Positions 13,720 to 25,455 of a stretch of 64,000 nt of DNA are shown one piece after another. Source of the DNA: Sipunculus nudus. Taxonomy: Eukaryota; Annelida; Sipuncula; Golfingiida; Sipunculidae. The stretch spans positions 57,111,676 to 57,175,675 of the forward strand of contig CM049316.1 of NCBI GenBank assembly GCA_026874595.1. Reading direction: 5' to 3'. A program made the position numbers and the translations under genes. The stretch's first letter is position 1; every line of letters begins with the position of its first letter. The notes below the pieces were generated by a model. That model made no database searches. It saw only the letters and a program-made list of their open reading frames with translations, and had not been told where the DNA came from.

Positions 13720-13841
13720 TGAAATGTAATGCAAGCCGCGAGTTTTGGTTGGCGTTTGTCAATCATGGCGCAGCTCGGCTGAACGCCCCGCGTGCCATGT
13801 AACCCACGCCTTGCAAACCTCACGACTTGCATTACATTTCA
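13720..13841. repeat. Fold-back palindrome (hairpin MITE-like)
   Basis: The left arm TGAAATGTAATGCAAGCCGC and the reverse complement of the right end (TGAAATGTAATGCAAGTCGT) agree over 16 bases. Weaker complementarity continues inward (GAGTTTTGG / GAGGTTTGC, GGCGT / GGCGT), so nearly the whole 122 bp can fold. It is GC-rich against AT-rich flanks. No target-site duplication is clear. Confidence 0.7.
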
Positions 13842-14929
13842 CTTGGATATAACCAATACATATATCTGGTTATCAAAAACTCGGTTTGATCATCATAAAT
13901 TATGGACAATTAAATGTCGAAGTCACTTTCCAGTGCATGGATGACAAGCCCCAAGCCTAAACAGCCCCTCTCACCAATATCTTTACAGTAGGACGATTTG
14001 AAAGAAATTTACCTGTTAGTTTTGATTAATATTGGCCCCACCGTTCTTTAATGAGATAAACAGGGCAAAACCCGGAAATCATGCGGGCTGTATGTACCGC
14101 TACACGTTTCCACATAGGATAAATGCAACTCTTGATCAGAATAATTTGCAGGATTTTATCTATCCAACCTTTCTCGAGATCTCTAATAATGTTTTGTAAA
14201 ATTTTCAGAAAAAAAATTAATCAGTTCAATCTCACGTTTACTCTGGTAGTAAAGATAATGACCCCTTTATAAATAAGCCTCGTACTATCATCTATACCAA
14301 TATACATATTTTTTTTTTACTTTTGATTCTCGGGATATTATTTGTGAACGAGCAGGGACTTTTCCGCTTGTATGTCCGTTAAATTGTGGCGTTATTTAGG
14401 TCACCGACACTCCTATTGCTCATCATTCACACATAACTATAAAACGACTTTACTGTATGTCATAAAGGTTTATTAGACGTTATGTACATAACGTTTGGAC
14501 AATGATCAAAACCAAACAAAATATATTATTATATACTAAATATCTAAGCATATAGCAAGGTATATAGCGACATGCAGGCATATCACATTGGACACGTTTA
14601 TCTTCATGTTTCCCTGTTGTGCTTATAATGTTAAGCGTAACAAACATGATTTCAAATGGTACGGACAGAGTGATATATTACCTTTTTTATTACTGATACC
14701 CTTTTGGAATGAAGTCAATGTGTTTTGAACTAAGTCACTCAAGATTTGCAACCAACTTAAAACGGAGACATAGATAGAGGTTTAATATTACGTACACATT
14801 ATTATATGGCAACGATAAAACTTTAAAATCCAAATATTCTGTATCATATAGAGAAATAAATATTTCTAAATGTAACATTTATTGTTTGCTTTCTTGAATT
14901 ATATATTCCAACAAACAGAACAGACAGGT

Positions 14930-15155
14930 TTTATTGCGAAGCTGTGTTACATATAGCAATATCCAGAAGCAAACATGCATGACACGGATTTAATCAAAGA
15001 GTTTGGACTCTTCTCTTGGTTGAGGCCCGCATGTGTATATAATTTAAAAAGGCATGATGTAAACAAATAAGGCGATAAAAAACCCTCTTGAATCTTATTT
15101 TACGAAAAAATAATTTGTGTTTGAAGATAAATATTGTATTCAGTTTTTTTTTATT
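14930..15155 (-). terminator. Candidate polyadenylation signals of gene A
   Basis: AATAAA on the minus strand at 15150-15155 (88 nt past the stop) and at 14930-14935 (about 310 nt past). Which is used cannot be told from the sequence. Confidence 0.35.
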
Positions 15156-15242
15156 AATCAATTCATTGTTTAAGCAATCGGTACGATACCGATACTTCAA
15201 ATACCAATAATCGACCTGGTACTGATCCGGTATTCTGCTAAT

Positions 15243-16141
15243 TTACTGAGTCGACGGCAATGGGTACATCGTCTTCACTAGCTGAAACCATTAAAAAGAA
15301 AACCTTGAATACGCTGGTTGAGTAATTATCTTCATAAAGAGATTTTAACCAGCTAAAAGTTGCCGAAAAGAAAAACAAAGATATTAAAACCATTGCTGTA
15401 AATAGATAATATTTAAAAGTGTCAAGCTACACTGACCTCTTGCAGTCTGGCATATTCGTAGTGGGTGGGATCTTCGCCATATTCATGTTTGATTACATAT
15501 ATCAGCTGGTCATCAGTCATGACTGGGGCTGGGTCTAATCTATGATCCTTCATGAGCCATACCATGTATTCTTTGTAAGGATGACTGATAAGCACATGTT
15601 ATTTATGATTGTGTCTGTGAACATACGTCTCATCTTGAAACATTTACTCTGACCAAAACAAATTATTTATTATCTGATTTGTGTAGCAATAAACGTTTAC
15701 TTTTATATAAATTGATAACAGCGGCGAACAGGCGGACTGAGCAATCTGGTGCCAATGTATTTGATTCTTGAAGCATAATTTTAAAACTGTTCGTGGATGG
15801 CATTTAACTAACTCAAATACCGGAGCCTGTTTTGCAACTCCGACCACCCATACAGTAATTGTTATCCGATATATCAAAAAGCGGTATAATACTAATGTCT
15901 AATAATGGTGAAGAATTAAAGAAACACAAGATATGTATAATGATGACACCTTTCGTGGACTTCATTTAAATCATTTTAGCACTTGATAATGATAAAATTG
16001 GAAGCTGAAAGGACATATTTACCATAATCGATTATTCTCCTTACTCTTGTGTTCTCTCTTCATGACTTCCTGGTTACATCCATGATATTCTGCCACCTTT
16101 GCTAACCAGTCATTGTATTTATCATATTTTATGTCCCTTTC
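15243..16141 (-). CDS. Gene A exons 11-13: LDD region and C-terminus
   Basis: Exon 11 (16023-16141, 119 nt), exon 12 (15437-15584, 148 nt), exon 13 (15243-15281, 39 nt including TAA). A Cys codon split by intron 11 is followed by HPYKEYMVWLMKDHRLDPAP, which matches the HOIP LDD segment CQAHYKEYLVSLI...HSLDPA. The protein ends LVKTMYPLPSTQ. Candidate polyadenylation signals (AATAAA on the minus strand) lie at 15150-15155 and 14930-14935. Confidence 0.82.
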
Positions 16142-19100
16142 CTATAAATGTAAAGATAAAACATAATTTTCCAGACCATTCCTTAGTTCTTCCGTAGTTA
16201 CAGTGCACCAGTGTCAGTGCCGCCAGTCTGGAATATATTTTGAAAAGTATAACATCTTACAAGAAAACAATATTATATTTTCTGAAAAGGTTATGACAAT
16301 TTATAAACCGGTGCTGAACTGCATAGGCAGCTTTTGTATTTTACTTTTAATGATGCTTGTGAACAAGTTTCAGTTATTGTAATTGTGGCGATTTATATTA
16401 TAGGCATTTCATTCTTCTGAATATTCCCTCAATTTTTGGGGGAAGTCAAAAGTCATTCCAAAATATAGTAGTACTGTTACATTTGTCGCTCACGGCAAGA
16501 TCTGAAATATTCATGGAAAATAGCCTAAAACAATCATCTTGCTGCTGATAATGATGATTATGGGAGTTTTAATATATACAATTAAAAAATACTCCTGAAA
16601 CAGGGAATTAAAAATGATAAAGAGTCCCTCCTAATTTATCACGAAACTTTACAAAGTAAACAAAAGGCAGCATCACAATATTTCACTTAACACATACAAA
16701 TACTCACATCTAAAAAAGTTCTAATAAGGTCAAGTGAACACTGGTTAACATAGAATAGGCAATCACGCGGATGATGACAGTGCGGGTCTCGTGGGCATTC
16801 TTCATATTTCTGACATTCCTGTCAAAAGAATAACAAACCGTTTCCAAGGTTATAATAATTATATTTACTTGTTATTTTAGCTGATGGAGAATTACTTGTG
16901 CTTTGATGACATTCGTATATGAGCTGCATTTAAAGTCTAATTGATAAGTAAAAGAAAAACAAGTGACCCATAGGTCATGACGCTCAGCTGCCAAGCATGA
17001 CCTGCGACATCATGGGCTGAGATTCACAACTTCCAGTTAAATTTTGAAGACCCAATTTGCCAATATGTTGAAAATTTCTACGACAACAGAAATATATATC
17101 ACCTGTGTCTGGTTAAAACACAGTGAATTTATGGTCAGAGGAAAAATATTGATTGTTAAGCTATAAGCAACTATTCCCAGAGCTTGCTTGATACCTGTCA
17201 GTCTCAAAAGGAACACCACAAAGGGCAAATATAAGATCAACATATATAGCAAAAATCAAGGAAATCCATGCAAGAATTATTGAGAAATGGGTGCTTCTGT
17301 TTAAATTTTATTTAATACAAGCCAACTGTACTGCACCTGTATAAATGATGGTAATATTTATTAAGAAATATTTGACCTAATCCTTTGCAAGATAGGATTA
17401 ATATACTTCCAACTGCATTCACTTTAACGGTTCTTGAGATAATATAATCAAAAGGAATATGGTTGCCTGGTGGCCATATTCAACTTCTGACAGGTCTGAA
17501 ATCAGACAACAAACATTCTCTAAATTGGATCAAACACTGAAGAAAAATCACTGAAACTGCACTGAAAAAAAGGATTTCTAAGGTGGCTTACTGGCAGACA
17601 TAATGGATTTCTGACAAGTCAGACATTTGATATCACACATCCTCCAATAAGAGACCAAACTTGGGGCAAATTCTCCAAAGGATGGTACAGTAATGAATGT
17701 CCAAAACAAATCATATCAGATTTATAGATATCCAAATGTAAAAGTGTAAATCTAATATTTTTTATTATAACTCTGCTTTTCAATGGGGTCAGCAGGGTTG
17801 GTAAACTGCAAAACCTGAAAGAAAGGAAATGCAGAAAGCATGACTAAGAGTCTTATAATGAAAAAAAGCTATCCTTAATCTAGGTACATATCCACATATT
17901 ATGAGAACAAACACTTGCTTTTATATGTGGCGATTTATATATAAATATTCCAACATCTAGGAAACTAAGTTTATTGCTATGATTCCATTAAATAACCTGC
18001 AAAATGTTCCCATCATCTTATAAAGCAGTAGCTAAACTTTAATACTGTACTCTCATAGTCTTAATGCCTGGCTGAAGCAATCCGACAACTGTGTTTTTGT
18101 TATGCAGTAACGAGGTACTTATCACTCAGCCTTATCACTTAATAGGCTGATACAAAAGGGAGTCATATGTCACCAGTGTCACTCACAATTACAGCGACAC
18201 AGTGAGATGTACCAGCTGGATTGCAATGGTTATATATAAAAGAAAAATAGAGATGGTCTACAAAATAAGTTATTGCGAACATCCCTGACCAATGACCTTG
18301 GCCTTTTGCCCACATATCAACTGGATTCTTTCTAAATGATGGGTAAGTACTAACCACTTAAATCTGGTGTAATTACTTGGCAACCAAAGAGTGAATAACT
18401 TTGACCTGCAACCTTTAACCTCCTGAACAGCTGACTCCAAAATCAATCAGTTATTTCTTCAAGCAAAAAGACCCATAAATATGAAGTTTGGATCAAATTG
18501 AGTTATGCATAGATGTGGCATATGTGAAAGACTGAAGGTTTGGGTTGAACAGTTTCTCCAGAAATATGTTCACAAGCATTAAGAACAATTAAGTATTGTG
18601 GCCTTGAACTTTGACCTTTTGAACTCGACATCAATAGGCTTCTTCCCCTATTGGTAGGTAAGCCATATATGTCAGATGGAAGGTATAGATTGAAATGTTT
18701 ACCTGAAAATGTCTCCACATTAGAAGAGGGTGTGGTGAACTTGACCTTTGACCTCAAAATCAAGAGGTCTTTTCCCCTGTTGGCAGAGAATCGATATCAG
18801 TGCTGAAAGGTTTGGAATAAAAAGTCTTGCTTGAAATGTGTCCACAACCTTTTAAAAAATATGTTCACAAGCATTCAGAACAATATTGTGACCTTGACCT
18901 TTGACCTTTTGAACTCAACATTAATAGGCTTCTTCCCCTATTGGTAGGTAAGCCATATATGACAGATGGAAAGTATAGATTGAAAAGTTTGCCTGAAAAT
19001 GACTCCATGCAAGAAGAGGGTGCTGTGAACTTGACCTTTGACCTAAAAATCAACAGGTCTTTTCCCCTGTTGGCAGAGAAGCGATATCAGTGCTGAAAGG

Positions 19101-22100
19101 TTTGGAATGAAAGGTCTAGCTTGAAATGTGCCCACAACCTTTTCAAAGAAGTGGATCCTGTGACCCTGACCTTTGACCTTGTGACCTCAACATCTATAGG
19201 ATTCTTCACCCACTTAGTAGGTGAGTTATATGTGAAAAATCAAAGGTTTAGGATGAAAGGTTTGGCTTAAAATGCATCCACAGGCTTTTCAAAGAAGTTG
19301 GTTTTGTGACCTTGACCTTTGACCTTGTGACCTCAAAATAATTATGGTTCTTCCCCTGTTGGTAGGTGAGCTGTATGTGAAAGATGGAAGGTTTGGGATT
19401 AAAATTTTGGCTAAAAGAATTATTTCTGGGGGTGCAAACACACCCCATAACTTCGAGAATATATGTCGCAGTGACCTAATTTCAGGTTTGCAAGGAGATC
19501 TTTTTAGAACCTCTAAGACTGCATAGGGTTCATGGCCCTAGCCCCTACGGTTACGATTTGTGCCCTGCCAACGGACGGATGGCCGGCCGGACGGACAGAC
19601 GGAAGGACGACGGAGAAAGACCCATCGCTATAGCCCAGCATGACTGAAAGTCAGCTGAGCTAAAAATGATCTGTGGAAAAGATCATTGTCTCCCGCCTCT
19701 CATTAAAGTAGCGGGAAAAATGACTGGTTTAACATGCTTTAGGGGTCATCAATGTAAATTTAAGGTATGATTACGTGTTGACCTAATCCATGAAAAAAGC
19801 AAAGTAAAACAAATAAGGAATATAACAAGCATAATGGTAATTCCCTTTAATTGAAAACATGGTAAGAGAAACATGACAGGTTGGTAAGAAAATGATAACA
19901 TTTAGAATAATTTACCATTTCGAAAGGGCCTTTGCAGCCATCACAGAAACTCAAAGGACATGATATGCATTTTCTTTCCCCGAAAGCTCCCAATGCACTT
20001 TCGCAAGCAGACCCACACTTCGGACATCCTTCATGTATAACATATAACAAAAATTAGGAATTACATTTCAAAGAAAACAATTATTTGTAATATGATTAAT
20101 TGAATTAAATAGTATGTTAATGTGTCAGACTGACAATAGGTTAAAATATGTTTGTTTGCAGCAATTAGTTTTGTTCGTATATATAAATCGTATCTCAAAG
20201 AGAGTCACATACATACGTATATAATCTTGATCCGGCTTACTCTTGGCTTCAGCTTCTGAAGCAGTTCCCGGTGGCTGTAATGTTAACAAAAATTACTGTA
20301 TTGTTAATACAGATAACTGTAATGTTAAGACAGATAACTGTAATGTCAACACAAGTAACTGTTATGTTAAGTTAGACGACTGTAATAATATGACCACATA
20401 GATACCCTGACTCTAGGGTAATGTAAACAAAGGCGAATGTCATGTAGACAGATTTGGCTGTAACAGACAGATAGATAATTGTAATGTACTGTAAATGGTG
20501 GTAATTTCATATAAACATATAGGTGGCTATGTTTTTGTGTAAACACTATCATCTATAATTTTAAAGAGGCGATTATAGATGAAAAATGTTTTATTCCAGA
20601 GAATCTGTTATCACCATTACCTGAAGTCAGTGTTACAAAAGGGTTTTGAAAAGAGGGCATCTTTTTTTCTATTTTCTGGATGTTTTATGAAAAAAAAAAC
20701 CAATTGGTGATGTTCTCACACCTTGGGATCGTTCGAGGAACGTTGGACATCGGATGGCATCATACCCTCATTTTTTTCTGCTAACCCTGCATTATCATTT
20801 CCAGCACTGAGGAAACTATTTGAATCCTGTCTCTCACGATAAGCATTGTCGGTGAGAGAAAAGTAGCACATCAGGCATATGTTTGTGGTGCCTGGATTCA
20901 TGAAAGTGCAAGTAGGACACCTCTTTTCTTCAGGCCCCTTCTCTGTGCTAAATCCATTCTAAAAAAGATACACAATTATGCAAGTTACAAATGAAACGTG
21001 AAAGTATTAATAGATTCAATGCATATTTGAAACTAGAATACAAGCAGTCGACAAGGAACAACGTATGCCCCCCCCCCCCCCCCCGGGGCAGATGAGCATT
21101 GATAAAACCCTACAAGTATGTGACATCCGCGATGACAAAGTATCCCACGACGCACGGACGGACGGCACCACCAGACATATCCTATTATAAAAGCAAATAA
21201 CAACCTTTTGACGTGCACAATTTCAGGCTGTTATATCAAACCATTCCCAAACATGTGTGTTAATCAACAAATATAAACATACAGGTGGACAACAGTTGTT
21301 GATATAAACCACGATGGATGAATAGCAAAAGTTCAGGCCGATACAGCAAACCAATCCAGAGATAAGGGCATCAATGTATTCTATGAAAACGTCACAGTAG
21401 ATGGCGCCATCGTTCTTGTCTACGACAAAGCTATCAACGATGGATAACCATGCAAATTTCAGAATGTTACATCCACAAACTCCTGAGATATATGCAACTT
21501 TAATTAAAAACTGATTTATAGATGGGCACTTTGCGAAAACGGTTGTACGTGCTGCCACTTGTCTTGTGTACGCAAAAGTAGATGGACAAGCCAAAATTCA
21601 GGTCGCACACCTAACAGCTCTCGAGATAGTGCCATTAACACTATAAAGAAGCACAGATGGACACTTGGCAAAAAGTATTGTAGGTGGCGGTACCCATTTT
21701 TGTAAGGAACCATTTCACATATGATCCTATAAGATCCGTCCATGGGTCTCAGGGGAGTTGCCCGGGAAAGAACCCCTCGACTGCAGCGGGTCCCGCATAA
21801 AAAATAAGGATCTGTGAAACTCTGCGGATACAGTTAGACGGTTGGGCACGAGGCTGTTGATTTGACCTACCATTACTTGGTTTACGTCATGATCAGGAGG
21901 GGCTGGATGATCCAGAGGTTCAGCGCAGGATATACATAACTCTGCATCTGGCAAATTGATAAATTGGCAATGGTGACACCTCAATTCGGTTCCCAGAGAT
22001 TCTGTGAGGGATTCCTGAAACACAGTTAAAAACAGGACAAGTATATTCTCACCACTCTTGTTTTCGTTCTGTACTCATAATACTGAATTATGGGGGAATA

Positions 22101-25100
22101 CCTTATTTTTCCTGTAAGGTATTGTTTTCTGCACGCAGAAATTTGATAAATAAATCCTGTGCCCCTGTGTAAAGGTAAGGTGAAGCCTCATAAAAAAGTC
22201 TGGCATGAAAGCATGTCTTGGTATAATTCTTGCATGAAAGCGTGGCTAGGTAATCTATATACAATTATATCAAAATCATTATCCTTCATGCAATTTACGC
22301 TGAATGGCCTTTTAGTTAATGATCAATTGATTTTCTTACTTGAAATCCAAAATTTATTTTTAACAAAATAATAAATGAGCATCGGCATGTTCCAACAAAT
22401 CAAATAGTTTAACGACAAAATTACGTATAGATCTCACTTCTTCTTTGTTTATGTCTTGGTCCGAAACTGCGCACTCTTGACTACGAGACTGAGGAACATC
22501 CGATTTCGTGGCAAGGAGACAAAGTGCATCTGCCTGCTCCTTGGCATAGGGTTCTTTTATATTTAACTCCGGAACTGGGGGCCCGGGAACATTGGGTACC
22601 AAAACAAAGGACTCCAGGCCGTTTGGCTCGCAGGCACACTGATCTGCTACATCTGAAGCGGACATACGTTGGTGTGCACCATTTTGTTCGTAAACGTTAG
22701 GATCTCTGATATCTATCCACTTCAGCTTTTCAGGAATGTTGCCTTGTACCTCTGGAGTTGGAATCTCTACTTTTCCAAAGGACTTCTCTTGAGGACCATT
22801 AGGTTTTCTGTATGTAACAAGCGAAAACAGTATTCCCGAAAAGATTTAATTTTGATTAAGTCTCATTATGAAATATATATTTGACCCAGCAGAATGTTTT
22901 CCCACGTTTTTTAACACAGTATCCGTTCTTCGGTTTATTAATAAGCTCATATATTATAAAAGCACCAAGCTATTCAAGGAGCTTGGCTTTATGCTGCCTA
23001 CTCATATTAAATTTGGTGTCGCGACTAAAATGAAATGAAGATTTGATCGTAATTTGGTGCTAAAGGTATTTGAAAAGTGCTGCTTCTGGCTATTTAGCAG
23101 GTTAACCATTTGTTATTAGGTATTATGCTTTCATTGTGACTTGGGTTTTAAAACATAACTAGGCACACAAAACACTGTAGTAAGCCACAGAGTAAATTTC
23201 ATTTTGTGTGTGTGTGTGTGTGTATGTGGATACCTACTGGAACTGGGGAGGTACCAGACAGTCAAACAGATTGCCAAATGGATGAGACCCACTTAGATAA
23301 CATGTCAGCTCAGCTTCTGCTAGGTACAACTCTGCTGTCAGCTCTACCTTCTCTATGCAAACCGTTGGCTCTTCCTCAAACGTGAAAGCATCTTCATCTG
23401 CTCTGTATCCAAAGAGCTGCAGTATGTGAATGTGTCCCTGCAAACATATTTCAATATGATATTGCGAGTATGAGCGCACTGGGGAAAAATTATCATTAAA
23501 ATATCGTTAATTAATTATAGTGATGGATGCAAAACAGACATTGTCATGGACGTGTGGCGGCGGAATATGCATTCTCAAAGAAACTGGTAATTCTCATTGG
23601 CACATGCATTATCTTTATCAGCAGTGTGTTATTTATATATTTATTAAAAATACTTTACTGGCTTAAAATGAAACGGCCCGTTTTTAAGTTTTAGACATTT
23701 GATGGCAAAATTAATACACATTTTAACACACAATATTTACAAATCATTGTTTTCTTGTTTTTTTCTGACATCTTTTCTCTCTGAGGATCACATATCAATA
23801 TACATACGAATCTTTAAAATTGTCAATGAATCCCTGGTGTCGTTTTCATCAACACTGGGTTTCTAAAGTGTATATGCCCTGACACACTCAAAATAGATCA
23901 TGGGAACTTGTCACCAGAGGATTGTTATTTTGTTATTATATTGTATGTTTTAGTAGGGAGTATAACCAGATTATTATTTTGATAATTTACTGTATATTTA
24001 TAAGGGGTATCATGTTTAGATATTAGCGTGAGACCTTTGGTTAGAGAGCACACATGTTTCATTTGATGTTAATTTCGGTACAGTTTAATTTCGTAGGAGC
24101 CATCTCTGTTTGGCGGTCTCTATAGTAAAGGTGGTCTGTTAAAGACTTCAAAGGATGTGCACCTTTTTAGTTGGGTTTGATTTTCCGAGGTTTTTGTCTC
24201 TGGAGACGTGTCCATATCAAAATTTATGTAATAATTGGCAGTTGGCGGGAAGTGGTGATTGGCCGGAAGACGGTGGGGACTTGTGACGTCAGCAAGCATA
24301 TATAAGTCATGATTAAGATGATGTTCGCTACAACTGTCCCATCAGCGCGCCAGTTCGTGTAGCCCGACGATATCTGCAGTCCAGGAGCAGGTATGCGTGT
24401 ATCAGAATTTAAACAGCTGAAAGATGATGTCTTTAAGCGTAGATTATCAATGTCTGAGGTAGGCCACCATGATTTCTCTGTAACGAACTACACAGCGAGT
24501 ATCGCTTTCGCCGACGGATTGGGAAATCTGGGAATTAAACCTGTTGTGAGAGCTTTCAGGAACAGACCGAGGACATTAGTTAAACGCGTTACTGGATATT
24601 GCTGTGTGGGGCATTTTCGGTTACCTAGAGCTGGATGATTCCAGGAGACATCAGCTGTGAAAGACATTGACTCTAAGTCAAGATAGAATCGTCTGTGTGC
24701 TGCGTGAATTTTGCGTCTTGAGAGTTATTCCAGTACTCCAACGAGGGACTGTTGTTGGTCGGTGCTCCGTGTATCTAATGGGTGGACTGACTGTACTGTT
24801 AACACAACGCGAACAAACAGTAAGCTGGGCGACGCAGCATGTATCATGTGATCAGGAGAAGTGTAGACAAGGGACTACTCTGTGTACTTTGGTTCACGGA
24901 CTTGGTGTTTGTTTCTGTGATTATTATCGAACTGTTATCATCACCAGTGCTTGTATGTATGGAACGCTTCCCCAGAGAAACCTAAGTGTATCTTCTCTTT
25001 AATATATTGATGTGTTTTTTGTGAACTCATGACTTATTTATCTTTTGAAGTGTACGTATGCGTGGGACTCAGCCAGTTGATTTGACTGCTAAAAGAACCT

Positions 25101-25399
25101 GGTCGTTCACATCTCTAGTGGTGTTTCAGTACTCACCTCGATGTCTTTTAAGATATCCAGGTAGGTGATATCCGCGAAGCTTATATAGTCCCACATATCA
25201 CTTCGCTCTGCTGTTGGCTTCATTAATTCTCTACCCAGTGAGTACAACTGGGCTAACGCATGGTCAAGCCGTTCTCCCCAGCCATGTGCCTATGCGGATA
25301 AATATCACACAGTGATATAACTTTACTCCAACAGAGGTATACGTAATTTAAATGTCAATTAAAATGATAGCAGTTAATGTTTTCGTGTCATATACACAC

Positions 25400-25455
<56 letters not shown>

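Larger units (their letters stand above)
13092..15242. other. Downstream flank and 3' UTR of gene A
   Basis: No coding gene seen. Contains a 122-bp fold-back palindrome (13720-13841) within a locally GC-rich island (13,560-13,830) and, close to the gene A stop, possible polyadenylation signals at 15150-15155 and 14930-14935 (minus strand). Confidence 0.5.

Noticed and set aside
20217-20274. IBR domain reading of the zinc-finger exon that follows
   Set aside because: Cysteine spacing is closer to RING2 (15-residue spacer), and the next exon has the HHPRDCLFY of the HOIP RING2/LDD junction.
24393-25002. Two plus-strand open frames of 81 and 111 codons
   Set aside because: They lie within the solo LTR, show no domain and have no start context; LTR sequence explains them.
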